Source of the DNA: Limnoperna fortunei
Lineage: Eukaryota > Mollusca > Bivalvia > Mytilida > Modiolidae
Length of the DNA: 64,000 nucleotides
Reading direction: 5' to 3'
NCBI GenBank assembly: GCA_944474755.1
Contig: OX104122.1
Coordinates: 11,480,641 to 11,544,640, forward strand
A model generated the notes under the pieces. That model searched no databases, was not told the DNA's origin, and saw only the letters and a list, made by a program, of their open reading frames with translations. The translations under genes were made by a program, and so were the position numbers. Shown here piece by piece: positions 35,740 to 48,122 of the stretch. Each line of letters starts with the position of its first letter. Within the stretch, counting starts at the first letter, position 1.

Positions 35740-38035
35740 TAACCCTAACCCAATAAAAAGCACGGGTGTTCCGGACGAGTAAGCAGTGCCTTCCTCTAAT
35801 TAGATACCCGTCGAGTTACTCATTTTCATGTCCAGGGAAAAGTCAAATCCAGAAATAGGAATCACTACTTATGACTCAGCGAAAATGTCAGATCGTATTT
35901 GAGACACTGATGTCCTATAACGATCAATTAAGTCAAGGTGACGACCATAGACTTCTGGAGAGATAACATCAACCTAGGTGCAACAAACCCTTGCTTGAGT
36001 AGTTTAGCAGTCAACAAAAGTGATCGGTCTAGAAAATCGGAATACCGAACGCAGGATCTAGAATAACGTATAAGTTGTGAAATGTACACACTATACGCTG
36101 GAGCTGCTGAATGTTGCTGTCGATGAAAAGGAAATAGACAATAGGAAAGTTGAAGTCATCACGTTTGTCGAATAGTATAGTTTGTAGTTTTCATGAGTCT
36201 ATTTTCAGAAGTAAGTCTAAGTACGAGGATGATATTAGTGTATTGGAGGTGTCTTTAATTCCAAGCTTGCTGGGTAAATTAAATGTAATTAGTCACCAAA
36301 TTTAGCATTGTTGAGGGACAAAACATCATCAATATAGCGGAATGTTAAATTAAAAGTCTGGGCAAGTGTCTTTTCTTTCGTCTTTAGTAGGCCTTCTAGG
36401 AACGCAGCTTCATTAGAGTACAAAAACAGGTCGGCAAGGAGAGAAGCACAATTAGTACCCATTGGAATACCAACAGTCTGCAAACATGTCCTCCAAACAT
36501 GACGAATATGTTGTGAATCAGAAAAATCTAATATATGACAGATTTGGTCTAAAGTATATTAAGTATTAGATTTAGAGTCATTGATTTGAAAAAGCAGAGT
36601 TTTGTAAGATCTTTAGGCCCAGTTCAAAGCTGCATATGAGGGATAGTCGTATAGAGTGTCGAAAAATCAAATGTTTTAATGCTGTTACAACGGAAAAAAG
36701 ATCCAGACCTCAAGATGTCAATCGGGTCTTTTTAACTTTTTAATATCCACATTTCATGTATTCCACTCCTGGAGTAGAAAGTGCCCCTTTTATTTTTGAA
36801 GTCCCATTTTTACTGTTGTTAAAATAGTGGTCATGAGTTGCGATACTGTTTTGGTAGTACACTTAGACGAATCTGCTATGAAACGCTGTTTGTGTGGATT
36901 TATGACGTTTTGATATCCAACACAATAAAGGGAGATAACAATCTTCTACTTTGTTTTGAAATCAAATGACACCAATACCGATTTTCAATTATCCCCTCTT
37001 TTGAAAGCGCTGTGAATTTGTAAGTAGGATTGCAAAGTGAACAGTCCTTGAATAACTCATTAATTACAAACTATGTGTAATGTGTTTTGCAGATAAAAAC
37101 TACGTTCTTAGAGGCCTTTATGCTGGCACAATAACATATTTTTAATGAATATAAGATATAGTTTAAGAGCATAAAGATTACTTAAGATTGATGATGCTTT
37201 AGTACTTATGGACCTTCTTAAACGACTTATTCAACGACCTCAAGGCCTTTACACACTCGGACAAGGTATCAACCTCCTGGTCCTCTTGCTTTGTCCATTT
37301 TCTGACATAGTCTTATATCGAATCCATCAATAATTTGAAGTTATAATTCCAGTTGATGAATTTAGGGTTTACGATACTTTGGTCCTGAGGCAAAATTTTG
37401 CGAGGTCTTTAATTGTCAACAATATTAAGATCTCAGTTATCACATGACCTGAAGGACTATATATGAATGGGGAATTGAGGCAAGAGCAGTCGGTGGGTTT
37501 GGCTTTGAAGTCTTTGGTCAAAAGATTCTGCAATACATGTTTGTAATTAAAAATTCAGGGTGCAATGGGGGTAGTATAGGTATAAGATATAATAGGAACA
37601 AATTTGTTTGGTGGAATTTTGGAAGCAACAGACTTGTAATGCATGATATTACCGAAATTGATAGCATCTATGCCTTTGTTTGCAAAAAGTAAAGAAAGAA
37701 AGAAAAGAGGCTCTTTTTCATCTTTGTGTGTGTCATCCGGTTTGATTAATCTGTGTTTTCCAATGTCTAAAATAATAGCTACTAATCTATACAGATTGGA
37801 CGAAGGGTCTGTTACAGATGACTGGAGACATTCTTTGTAAAGAGAATGTAGTGTTTTGAGTGGAACAGAGTTCAATATAGTGCAAATATGATGAAGTCCT
37901 AGTGGTTTTTGAACAAACGGTAGTATGCCAGTTATAGATAAATCATATAAAAAAGGTGATGTATAGTGACGATGACTATGACTACGTTGTCTCCTGTGAT
38001 TGTGATTGAAAAGGCCCATCACATTCACACTGGTG
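35740..38035 (-). pseudogene. Decayed retroelement with readable RT core (possibly Penelope-like)
   Basis: Reading on the minus strand, a 157-codon N-terminal part (38028-37555) contains LLFANKGIDAINFGNIMHYK, followed by frames broken many times. RT motif FDFSTLYTTIPH is found at about 36680. A 64-codon open segment at 36483-36289 holds GIPMGTNCASLLADLFLYSN and the catalytic FRYIDDVLSLNN. A C-terminal piece (YISQLIRYSRSC-like, then FLDRSLLL) follows at about 36090-35880. The YIDD box identifies reverse transcriptase. I recall this protein type as abundant in bivalves, but its exact class is uncertain. Many stops and frameshifts show it is dead. Confidence 0.75.
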
Positions 38036-39529
38036 AATCAAAATTCTCCAGCAACTTAGCTATATTCTTCACCTCCACTTTACAACCGTGAGTCTGCCAT
38101 ATTGTTTAAGTTAGATACTAAATGAGAACAAGGAAGGCAACGGAGAGAAAATGGCGGGAATATTTGAATGCAAGGCTATTTATGGAAAGTATAGGTTTAC
38201 AATAATATTATAGCATGCTAAACGAGTTTATAATGTGTCCTGTGGTACATAATAAGCCAATCACAGAATGCCATTTACAATGAAACATAATAATAGGCTT
38301 TATTTGGAGGTTCATTCCATTGTTTCCTTGTTAGCTTCTTTAAAATAAAAGTTGATTTTTAATGCTTATTTCCTTCCTTGTCCAACATTATCCAGCCATT
38401 GTTCATTTTACTACAGATTTGTGTAATTGACAACTGTACTATCTAAAGTTTTGTTTGAGATTCGTTGATGTAATTTTTTTTGGGTGAGTGTCTTATGATA
38501 TTAGTCGGTCATCATCAGCAGCATTTGTTGGTAATCTGACCATTTGTATTCATATTTACCAAGATAGTGCCTCTGACAAGTGTTTGGATTGATAGTGGGT
38601 AATTTGCCCGATATTGTCTTTTAATATGAGGGGCCAATTTGTCTATTTTCATTGGATTTAGCTGTAGTTTGTTCCAAACATTCTGGAAAATTACTATCAT
38701 AACAAATTTATTATCTTTTAATACTTTATTATTAAAGGGTATTAAAATGTACCAAATATCAAATGAGGCAATCGTGTATTTCATTTAGTTAGCTTCGGAT
38801 AGTGTCTTTAAAGATTTCAATCTTAATTTAAGATGCTTTCATTGAATCAGCCTTGTTTGCGCTGATATAGTAGATATTTTATGCTTAATTTTATTTGAAT
38901 GTGATTTCTTTCAATAATTTCAAAACCAGTTTTACTTCCTGTAGTAGTTTAATTGAATTGGTCTATATGTTTTTATACATAAGGATTTAAATGGCTTATT
39001 TTGTAACCATTTTATAAAATAGTTTATGTACATTCCAGTTTTGATAACGTTAAGGAGTTGTCCAAGAATTATGGCTGAATAGGCAGTTTCTTGTTTTGTC
39101 AAAATAATATAATTACACTTATATTTGACAGAGTAAATTACTTTTGTTGTCTTGCTGGGGTACTATCAAATTCTGCTGAGTGATTGCTCCACGTTTTTGT
39201 ACTACTACAGCAATATCAGGTGTCAGTCACAATTGTAATGTTCATAATGAATATTTATATTCTTATATTCATTTGGACCGCTTTGTGCATTGGCATTTAT
39301 TGAAAGCTTTTGATTCTATTTTTCATACTAAATATTTTACTTCTGTTAGGTAAATATCTGAATATTGTTTAAATTGATAATTAAAATTTTTTTAAATGTC
39401 AAAGATTTCTCTAAGGATTTTTTATTTTGTCTAAAAGAAGTTAGTTCATATGATTTGTTAAATATTTTACAGTGGTGTTATGCATACTATTTTATTTCAT
39501 CAAGACAATTAGAAGAATGTTGATAACGT
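38036..39529. other. Intergenic DNA, no gene seen
   Basis: AT-rich sequence; no supported reading frame or repeat. Confidence 0.4.
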
Positions 39530-39800
39530 GTCTATTTAAATCGATATATATGTCAGTCTTTCAGTCGACACTAAACTAAAGCGAGATGAAGTCAAAATCC
39601 ACCTTCAACGTTAAAATCATGTTACAGACCCCCCCCCCCCCCACACACACACACACACTTCCGTCTGACTTTTGTTTTTTTTTACAATTTATTGTGATGT
39701 CACAGTTTATCGACACACACTTAAATTGTGAATCATTAAATAAGCCTCTCCAGGAAAACATTCAGTTTTATATATATTTTTAAAATCACGCACACTACAC
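39530..39800 (+). repeat. Unclassified dispersed repeat, copy B (fragment), with C-run and (CA)n
   Basis: The fragment matches the 3' section of copies A and C: ATGTCAGTCTTTCAGTCGAC, AATCCACCTTCAACG, ATTGTGAATCATTAAATAAG, ATTCAGTTTTATATATATTT. It contains a run of 14 C followed by (CA)n at 39629-39657. Confidence 0.6.
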
Positions 39801-41029
39801 GCTGAAGATTCATTTGTAGATGTCGATGAGAGTAGGTTCATTGTAACCTTAAAGTTCTGACAATGAGCCGGTTGGCTGGTATGTCACTTTTTCTTTAGTT
39901 CCATAGGTACCCGGTGTATTTGGACTTCGGATTTATCTACTCTTTTTCAATTTCAGGTACATTTTTCTTTATATTGAAACCCATACTTTTATTTATACAT
40001 TTCCAGAAGTCTGATTATTTTAACTTTCTATCCAACAAGTTCATATTTTCTTTAAAAAAGGACAAAAGTTACTAACTGATCGCGAAATTATGCTGAGCAG
40101 AAAATTACAGGATGGCCAGTTCAACCTGAGTTTCTGTCTCGTGCATGATATTTGTGACTTACTGCGTTAGGCTAGGCTAAAAATCAATCAGCAAATGAAA
40201 TTGGTTTTCGTTAATAGTTGTAAACTGCCTCCAAACCTAGTAATGTAATGATCAGACCAGTTTGAAAAAAACCGAATCAAGTTTGGAATAACAGATTTCC
40301 AACGGATGGTCAGTGGTTTCAATTTATAATTATGTTTCAACTCCCAACATCACGCCATGAGTAGCAGAACAATTGCTGAAAATATCTTTATAACACAAAT
40401 AGAAACGATATAAATTGTTCTTCCTAAGCCTTGTTTCTGTATTGACTTGGGAATCTACCTGTATATGATTTTATATCTGGTCCTGTCATTTCAGCTTATA
40501 TGATTTGTATTTAAAACAGCGTTTACATTCTTATTTTAAGAACAGCATCGTCATGCTCATACATCTATGTTTATTTGGTACATCCACGCAGATCTGCTGT
40601 CACACTTTTATGCCAATAACACGATATATTTACGTCTAATACTATTTTTTATAAATATTTGTCTTTGTAGGCATGGGACATTAACTGTGTAGCCACCAAT
40701 AGAACAATTTACCAAGATGGCGGGAGAGGCATGCTGTTAGTTGAATATTTAGAAACATGTAACGGTGTATGTACAAATAAAAATTTAGTGCTCGCATTAT
40801 ATCGATCAATGTTTGTTTGGTTTTTGTCAATGAATTCGTGTTACTTTGTTAATCTGTCGCCATATATTCCGTCTTAAAACCGCATTTCACAAATATTTAA
40901 TAATCATTACCCATAACTTTAATTTGATAACTACATCAGGTGTCTGCCATCGACGTTTTTCTCACTTATTATAGTCGACTATTTATGGCAGACATCCATT
41001 ATTTATCACGTACCTGACAACACTTAATT
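39801..41029. other. Region upstream of the Mab-21-like gene; no exon identified
   Basis: The first exon(s) of the downstream gene should lie here or farther upstream. An ATG in good context at about 40720 (CCAAGATGGCGGGAGAG) closes after seven codons and could not be linked in phase, so I make no call. Confidence 0.3.
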
Positions 41030-41320
41030 TGCGGGTTCATGTCTCAATACGGTTAGGGTTTCATCGACTCCAATCTTATAGTGTTTAGGATAGCCATCTA
41101 TTATTTATCATCTAGCTGTCAACATCTAATTTGCGGGTTCAAGTCTTACTACAAGTGGGTTTTATGAACTCTAATCTTAAATAATTATTGCCAGTTTTCC
41201 TTAAGAAGATCGGGATTTTCACCGGCCGTCCGTCTTTCTATAACAATAAGAACTGGACGCCACCATATACTGAAAACTGTCTGAAATGGACGTTAACTCC
41301 CACTCAAACAAACAGACAAA
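41030..41320 (+). mobile_element. Old SINE copy with a duplicated head
   Basis: B-box-like TTTGCGGGTTCATGTC (41028) and TTTGCGGGTTCAAGTC (41132) are about 100 bp apart and both are followed by CGACTCCAATCTTA-type sequence. The second continues into ATTGCCAGTTTTCCTTAAG, AACTGGACGCCACCATATAC and the AAACAAACAGACAAAC tail. Confidence 0.7.
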
Positions 41321-41637
41321 CAATTCTTATTTTATTCTCCTAAGAAGATCAAAAGCATCGAAAATAAATGTCTGTAGATTCGCATGACAATGTCACACAG
41401 GTTCATTCATTCATTTAGTAAATTGTAGCTATACAACTACATAACACTTGACCCGAATGCTTATTCAGCGCATTAATTTAAAGTACAATCTGTATTAATA
41501 TGAATATGCCTTTAAGAATGCCATTCTGAATGGAGTACACATATCTAGAGACCAGCCTATTAAAATTTTTCTATTACGTACGTAAATGTAGCAAGTAACA
41601 ATATAAAATGACTGCGTGGATTTTTTTTTACTTACAG

Positions 41638-43552
41638 TTGACAATTCATTGCATGCGACATCTTTAGAATTGTATCAATTCCTTTGTCAGCATATTGTGG
41701 GTACAAAGGAAACGGTGAGAATAAAACGATTGATGAACAATATTTTAGATAATGTAAGGTATAATGACTATGAGGTCGAAATAACAAGTGGAAGTGTTGG
41801 GGAAGGACTTGAATTGAAAGGTAGTGATTTGGATATTATGTGTGTTGATAAAAAATGTATAGTACACGAAAACACACCAAATGTCAAATTTGTTCCAGAG
41901 AAAATAAACTTGGTAATGGAAACCAAAGACACTAAGCCAGGTTTTACTCAACTGATGTTTCTAAATCTAGTGCAACATTGACACAAATGTTCGAACAAAG
42001 AGGCAATTCATGGTATTTGTCCAGTAAAATGTTCAAATTTCTCATACAGAAGGCTAGAAATAAAGAATGGGGACACCATTTCCCGAATATTCATGGGCCA
42101 TGTTTTTCAAACGCAAATGAAACATTAGATTTAGCATTTTGTCTTCACAATCCATATTGGATACAGGCCGCTGCAAATTGGATGAGCAGAGGACATACAT
42201 CATGGCCAAGCAGTGACGTTTCGTTGGACGTATTTGATCATGAATTTCTTTATGTTCCGATTGGTTCTAAAGGATCTAATGAAGAAGAACTGGAGTGGCG
42301 CATTTCATTTTCCGTTGCTGAGAAGATGTTGAAATACTCATTTAGTCATACACAATTACTGAGTTATGCGCTGATGAAGATATTACTTAAGGACTTAATC
42401 AACAGTAATATCAATTGTAAAAACCTACTATGTTCATACTTAATCAAAACGATTGTATTCTGGGTGTCAGAGGAAATACCAGTTACAGAATGGAAACCAG
42501 AAAGTCTCGCACAATGCGTCATGAGATGTTTTAGAAGGTTGCTGTACTGTGTAGAGTTCTCAATGTGCCCCCATTACTTCATTCCAATCAACAATATGTT
42601 TGAAAATAAAATAGAAGGTCAACCGCGGCAATTGCTACTAGGACATTTAAACACATTATTTAGCTTTGGCTGGCGCTGTGTGCTTTTCTCGGAGCAATTA
42701 AAAAGCTTCAGCGTCCATTCAATTGCATTGCCATGTTCCATAGAATTTAAAAGCACCCAACTGAAACTTATTTTAAATTCAGTTGTCTCAATTGCTCACA
42801 TGTTTGCAAATAGTAAAATGCCGATTGGATTACATTCAAGTGCCTCACATCTTTCCACTGCAAACGGTGAAACGCCGCCTGCACTTAGATACAGGAGATG
42901 CATTCGAATATTGAGTGTGAACAAGTCTTCCGTTATCAAATTAACATGCCTGCGCATGATGTCATCCATCTGTTCAGGAATTCCGAAAACTATTGTTTCT
43001 CCTTACATAAACAAACTTATTTATTTCCAACGACGGACACAATTAGCGTACCTTGTACAGAGTATACACCATGATGCTGTATCTTATTGGATAATGTTAG
43101 CGTCATTTTTCTACAAAACGAAAAATTACAGGGATGCTCTTTATATACTTTCTTATGCAATAATGAAGTGCACACCAGATAAAGTGTACACGAAAAACCA
43201 TGTTTCGAAACTACAACTGAACATGACCACATCCACAACTTTGCAAAGACTTGGGATATGGCGTGTTTTAAAACTTGTGACCGCGAACCCAATAAAATTC
43301 TATTCAGGTTCTACACTTATACCAGACGAATTGGAATTAACATTGAACTGTCCACCAGATCGCATTACCCCTCATACACTTGCCCCATTTATCTTTGCTC
43401 AATTTCTTTGTTTTCTGTGTCATTATCATCTCAATGAGATGCAACAGTGCTATATAGATATCAGAGAGATGCAGCAAGCGATTGAAAAAAGATATTTTTT
43501 AAAATTATATAATGATGTAGTCGAAAGCTATAGCCTAATCGTGAAAGTTTAG
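41638..43552 (+). CDS. Mab-21 / cGAS-like receptor (nucleotidyltransferase), one frameshift
   Basis: The exon follows a clean acceptor (TTTACTTACAG, AG at 41636-41637), so earlier exons exist upstream. The first frame carries the nucleotidyltransferase signature GSVGEGLELKGSDLDIM, with a GS turn and the metal-binding D-x-D pair. It continues to VMETKDTKPGFTQL and stops at 41979-41981. The second frame, open from 41936, continues the fold through the Mab-21 C-terminal domain (LDVFDHEFLYVPIGS, EWRISFSVAEKMLKYSF). It ends in a helical, TPR-like tail (YWIMLASFFYKTKNYRDALY). cGAS-like receptors sense nucleic acids and make cyclic dinucleotides, and the family is expanded in bivalves. Both D residues are kept; the third acid was not placed with certainty. 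The single frameshift between 41936 and 41981 is either a recent inactivating mutation or an assembly error, since about 520 codons after it remain open. Confidence 0.8.
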
Positions 43553-44127
43553 ACTTATTTAAGGAAAAAGAGGCTTCTACTGCACTTATTATTTTGGAAC
43601 AGGTTTTAATGGAAATAAAGCAAACAAGACATGATCTTAAAATGGATAAATAAGAATTTATTGTGATTGTAACACCTATAAATGCTGATGTTATTATATG
43701 TGCTCCCTTTACGTCCATTTGCTTTCAGTACATTTATTATAACTATGTGTGTCAATGACTAGTTTGTTACTGAAATGTATCGCTTTGTGTAAAAAATAGA
43801 GAGTTGCGTTAAGGTATTTTTAATATTGATCAAGATTAAACTATTTCTTTAAAAATTGGTTTGCTTATTTTAGTCAACAATCCTGTAAGAATCAGATTGA
43901 TTTTACAAAACAAGAACTGACGATCAGTGTGGTAGAAACAGCGTAAATATAGTATTTTGTTGTTTTACTAGAAACCTCAAGTCATCCTGGATAGTATACT
44001 TCTATTAATGAGATAAAAAGGAAGTTTAATTTAATATGAAGTAGGTCATGTCATCTGCCTTCTCGAAAATCTTTCAATCTTGTTAATCATGTGTTAAATA
44101 CATAATATACAGTTTGTTCAATTTGTT
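43553..44127 (+). other. Downstream of the Mab-21-like gene, probable 3' UTR
   Basis: No reading frame is supported. AT-rich sequence follows the TAG stop; no strong AATAAA could be assigned with confidence. Confidence 0.35.
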
Positions 44128-44800
44128 CGTTATTCTGATGAGCTATTTTTTATGATGATGAGCTATTTCTTTATAATGATGAGCAATTTCTTTATGATGA
44201 TGAGCTGTTTCTTTATTATGATGGGCTATTTCTTTAGAATGATTGAGCTATTGCTTTCAGATGGTGAGCTATTTCTTCAAGATGATGAGTTATTTCTTTA
44301 TTATGATGAGCTATTTCTTTATGATGATGAGCTATTTCTGTACTATGATGAGCTATTTCTTTATTATGATGAGCTATTTCTTTATTATGATGAGCTCTTT
44401 CTTTATTCTGATGAGCTGTTTCTTTATTATGATGAGCTATTTCTTTATTATGATGAGCTATTTCTTTATGATGATGGGCTATTTCTTTATTATGATGAGC
44501 TATTTCTTTATTATGATGAGCTATTTCTTTATGATGATGAGCTATTTCTTTATTATGATGAGCTATTTCTTTATTATGATGAGCTATTTCTTTATTATGA
44601 TGAGCTATTTCTTTATTATGATGAGATATTATTTTATTATGATGAGCTATTTCTATATGATGATGAGCTATTTCTTTTTTATGATGAAGTATTTCTTTTG
44701 TTGATGAGCTATTTATGTACGATAATGAGCGATTTCTTTAAAGTGATGAGGTATTTCTTTATAGGGATGAGCTACGCCTTTAAATGGATGAGCTATTTGG
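44128..44800. repeat. 21-bp minisatellite, about 31 units
   Basis: A 21-bp unit starting GATGAGCTATTTCTTTA and ending in TTAT or TGAT repeats with little variation. Because 21 is a multiple of three and the unit has no stop in two frames, two overlapping open frames arise (heptads DELFLYY in one, MSYFFIM in the other). No splice signals, domain or homologue supports a protein; I treat it as non-coding. Confidence 0.93.
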
Positions 44801-45425
44801 TAAGTTGGACTTAAAATCCTTCTTAAGCCTTGATGAAAGTCGGTTTCAAATACTGTGCATCACATCTCTGGGAGATATCATCAGGATTTCGCATCTTCGT
44901 AATCTTTAAAGGCAAAGTCTTTCTCATATTAAAAAATATTAAGTGGGTAATGTCACCAAGTTTGTTAATAAGCTAAACTAAAAAAATGTAATGTTTGCAG
45001 GCCAAAAAAAAACTAACAAGGACACGATGAACATATAATTTACGTGCATGGGGGTTCACTGTTCTTATAATAAATTATGTCAATTGTAGCGATGCAAACT
45101 GATATTTATTTTCAGATGCCTACAAATACGTTTGAAGAAACCCTGATCACCTGAATCAAATTATATTGATTGATTATAACGTTTATGAGACCAATTGATT
45201 GCCTGAAATAATATTATATGCTATAAACAAAGAACTGGGCTAATAGGTAACAAAATTTGTGGTTGGCTTCATTTCGGTCCGATCTTTAAGTATATAGCAC
45301 AAAAATAGCTTTCAATACAATAATCTATAAGAAAAATTATTGGTTGTTTTTGAAAAATGATCTAAATACACGTGGTGTGCAGCCATTTAGAATGCTTTCG
45401 AACCTATGTTAAATGTTGTGTCGTT
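44801..45425. other. Intergenic DNA, no gene seen
   Basis: No supported features between the 21-bp minisatellite and the SINE-like element. Confidence 0.4.
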
Positions 45426-45561
45426 CTTTTGGGTGCAATTGATCACGATCCTGCCAAAAGAGAGGTTGCTTGTTCGAGCCTCAACGAGGCAGTGTTTGCT
45501 GTAGTCCAACCCTAATTGCAGGTTTTACTGCAGAAAACTGGGATTTTCTTCCATTGTCCAA
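45426..45561 (+). mobile_element. SINE-like element, left half, split by the Polinton
   Basis: A B-box-like segment GGTTGCTTGTTCGAGCC, an ACTGCAGAAAACTGGGATTT core and the target site GTCCAA (45556-45561) are followed immediately by the Polinton. The remaining right half begins at 55166. Confidence 0.6.
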
Positions 45562-45817
45562 AGTAGTGGAAAAAACCAGAGTTCTCCCTCAATATTCTCC
45601 ACGTTATCTCTACGAGAAAAATTAACCTCTCAACATTTAACCTCTCAGAGTGAGGTTAACATTATGACGTCATACAAGTATTGTGATGTAATATATGGAG
45701 CAAGGAAAATGGTATCGATTCGTTTTTAATTGTAATTAATAGGTGTATTGTAATTAATTAAATATATTGCAGATTCCATTGGAGCCTTACATTGTGAGTG
45801 TAGTAATTAAAATGCGT
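45562..45817 (+). repeat. Polinton left terminal inverted repeat
   Basis: The 256-bp arm matches the reverse complement of 54910-55165 with about one difference (GAGCCTTACATTG against GAGCCTTTCATTG). It includes a TGACGTCA palindrome at about 45664 and an inner direct pair of AACCTCTCA. Confidence 0.95.
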
Positions 45818-45892
45818 CATCCCCCCTTTTTTCATAACAGATCTCCATATTTCACAAGTCATAACAAATGCTATTTTGTCAACGTAAAAATT

Positions 45893-46690
45893 CGTCTACT
45901 ATTAATAAACATTTAAATCTATAGTTCACTGACCTTAACGTGTTGTGACTTGTGTGTATGACTCATTAAAATATAGATTATCGGTGTCATGTTTGAAAAT
46001 TAGGATTTAAATAAATAATTTCAAAGATAAACGAAAATTAATTATAAAATTGTAGACATTTTTTCAAGAATTGGCTTTTAAGATAAAATAATGTATGTAT
46101 TGACAGAATATCGGCTGTCCTAATCCCCCTGTATGTAAAAATAATCATGTATCGTCTTCTATTTATAAACATTTAAATCTATAGTTCATTAACCTTAACG
46201 TGTGTATGCCTCATTTCAATATAGATTATCGGCGTCATGTTTTAAAATTAGAAAAAATATTGAAGGTAGAAATAATGTAAAAGATACACGAAAATTAATA
46301 ATAAAATTGTAGACATGTTTTCAAGAATTGGATTTTAAGATAAAATAATGTATGTATTGACAGAATGACGACTGTCCTATATCTCCCTGTATGTAAAAAC
46401 CATCATTTATCGTCTGCTATGAACATTAAATCTCTAGTTCACTGACCTTAACGTGTTATGACAAGTGTGTATAACCGGTTCAATCCAGATCATCAAAAAT
46501 GTTTGAAAATTATAAATATCGAAGGCGTTATTAAGAATTAATGTAATTGGCAACTTTGATTAAAAAGAAAAAATAAATCGTTTATAATAAAGCAACATTT
46601 TAAATTGTAGACATTGTCTCAAAAAGTGACTTTAAAATAAAATAATGCAATAATATAGTATGACGATTCGTTGTACCAATCCCCCTTTTT
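45893..46690. repeat. Three imperfect tandem copies of a 260-bp unit inside the Polinton
   Basis: Copies start at 45893 (CGTCTACTATT), 46153 (CGTCTTCTATT) and 46411 (CGTCTGCTATG). Each carries ATTTAAATCTATAGTTCA-type sequence, ACCTTAACGTGT, AAAATTGTAGACAT and AAGATAAAATAATG in order. The third copy is most diverged. There is no open frame. This occupies the left arm where other Polintons have genes. Confidence 0.85.
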
Positions 46691-47683
46691 CCTACCGTTG
46701 TTTATGCGATAAATCCAATAGATTTACAATAAAGTCGTAAATTGAAATGATATATCTACAAGAAAATATACAAAATCAACACAATAAGTAGATAATATTA
46801 GTGTTTTACCCGATGCATAGTCAAATATATAGACTTTAATCGGAGCGATAAAAAACACGTCTGTTCAAAATGGCGACATTACACAACTGACGCTTTAAAT
46901 AGACGAATCTAAGCGGAAAGGGTGAGAAGCATAAAACGACTTACAGATTATTTTGAAAAAATCATATATCTTAAATTTATTCATCAGATATGTCTAGTTT
47001 AATATAAAATTAATTAACAAATAGATCTTTGGAGTATTGTTATTCCAAATTTCTATATATTTTAATCACGGGATTGTCCTGACATTTCCTGTTGTATGGT
47101 ATAGCTCGCGGCAACTATATAAGCGAGAAAATCGAGAGGAATTTTAATTATGAATCGACAGTCAAACTGAGAGGACGTATTAGACATTTAGCAAGAATAA
47201 AGGAAGACAGTTGGAATTATAGTGAAGTATTCCTAAAAATTATGTTAACATAATATTTGTAATGAATGTGAAATATTTTAAACTAAATTAAACAAAATAT
47301 ATATTAGCATCGGCTACTGGGACCGACTGCGTGACTCTCTCGACTATATGAGATTAAGGGGGAATAATGTCTCGTATGGACGTCACCTGGTAGCTTCCCC
47401 GAAACGTTTAGGTTTCTGTCTTGAAGAGTGGCTCCGTTGTGGAAGACGAGGGCGTTTGTCAGCTCGATGTCCGCTATGTCTCCACAATAGATTTAAGCTT
47501 ACTGACCGAGCTTAAATAAGGGCGCTTCATCGACACTTATTTAAACGTTATTGCTAATTACATAGGTGATACTATGTATTTTATTTTTAATAGATGCAGG
47601 TTGTTACAACATGGTATTGAAAGGGGGGTGTATTTATATATATGAGTGTACCTTTAAATGTCATTGCAGTATAAATGTATATT
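46691..47683. other. Polinton left arm, non-coding as far as can be seen
   Basis: No frame of useful length is present. A TATA-like CTATATAAGC occurs at about 47118. A 45-codon arginine-rich minus-strand stretch near 47400-47520 lacks an ATG. Capsid or protease motifs were looked for and not found. Confidence 0.45.
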
Positions 47684-47947
47684 TTAATAAAGTTCTAGAA
47701 AGTTTGAAGTAGACTCCTGCACTGGCAAGGTGTACTGACTTAGGGCAATACCACGTAGCTTACAATGGAGAGGAAGTGTCATGTGGTACGCCCCGCTATA
47801 GTCAGGAAGACCTCTCCGACCAAAGCCTTTGCAGCCTCGATTTCGAGGGCAGCTCCGTTTCCAGTGATGGAAATGTCGATGGGCGGTGGCTACTTTGGCT
47901 AAGGCCTTAATCAAACGTTCTTGAATATCAATCAATATGTTATTCAT
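47684..47947 (-). CDS. Small hypothetical protein, divergent to PolB
   Basis: The 87-codon frame has an ATG in fair context (ACAAATATGA) and ends with a TAA that overlaps an ATTAAA polyadenylation-like signal, a compact arrangement. The protein is basic with two cysteines and a histidine-rich stretch (CPRNRGCKGFGRRGLPDYS preceded by AHRHFHHWK). I recognise no family. It faces away from PolB across a 175-bp spacer that could serve both. It could be chance. Confidence 0.3.
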   Translation of the reverse strand: MNNILIDIQERLIKALAKVATAHRHFHHWKRSCPRNRGCKGFGRRGLPDYSGAYHMTLPLHCKLRGIALSQYTLPVQESTSNFLELY

Positions 47948-48064
47948 ATTTGTATCAATGCTGGGAACCCGTACGGTCGGTAGATTCGAGAGCTATTTTG
48001 CCGACCCGTGGGCGAGTACCGGCGGCGATGATTGGTTGTTTTTATGTCACGTAATACCATGCCA

Positions 48065-48070
48065 TATATA
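48065..48070 (+). promoter_or_regulatory. TATA-like element upstream of PolB
   Basis: TATATA (in GCCATATATACTGCG) lies 53 bp before the PolB start codon, a plausible core promoter position for a short leader. There is no further support. Confidence 0.3.
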
Positions 48071-48122
48071 CTGCGTTGCTAATAGTACAACTCATTTTCT
48101 TCACAGATATTGAAGTGAAACC

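Noticed and set aside
40715..40745. ATGGCGGGAGAG as first exon of the Mab-21-like gene
   Set aside because: The frame closes after seven codons and no donor joins in the required phase.
47400..47520. Arginine-rich minus-strand stretch in the Polinton that might be a core-like protein
   Set aside because: Only about 45 codons, no ATG and no partner exon.
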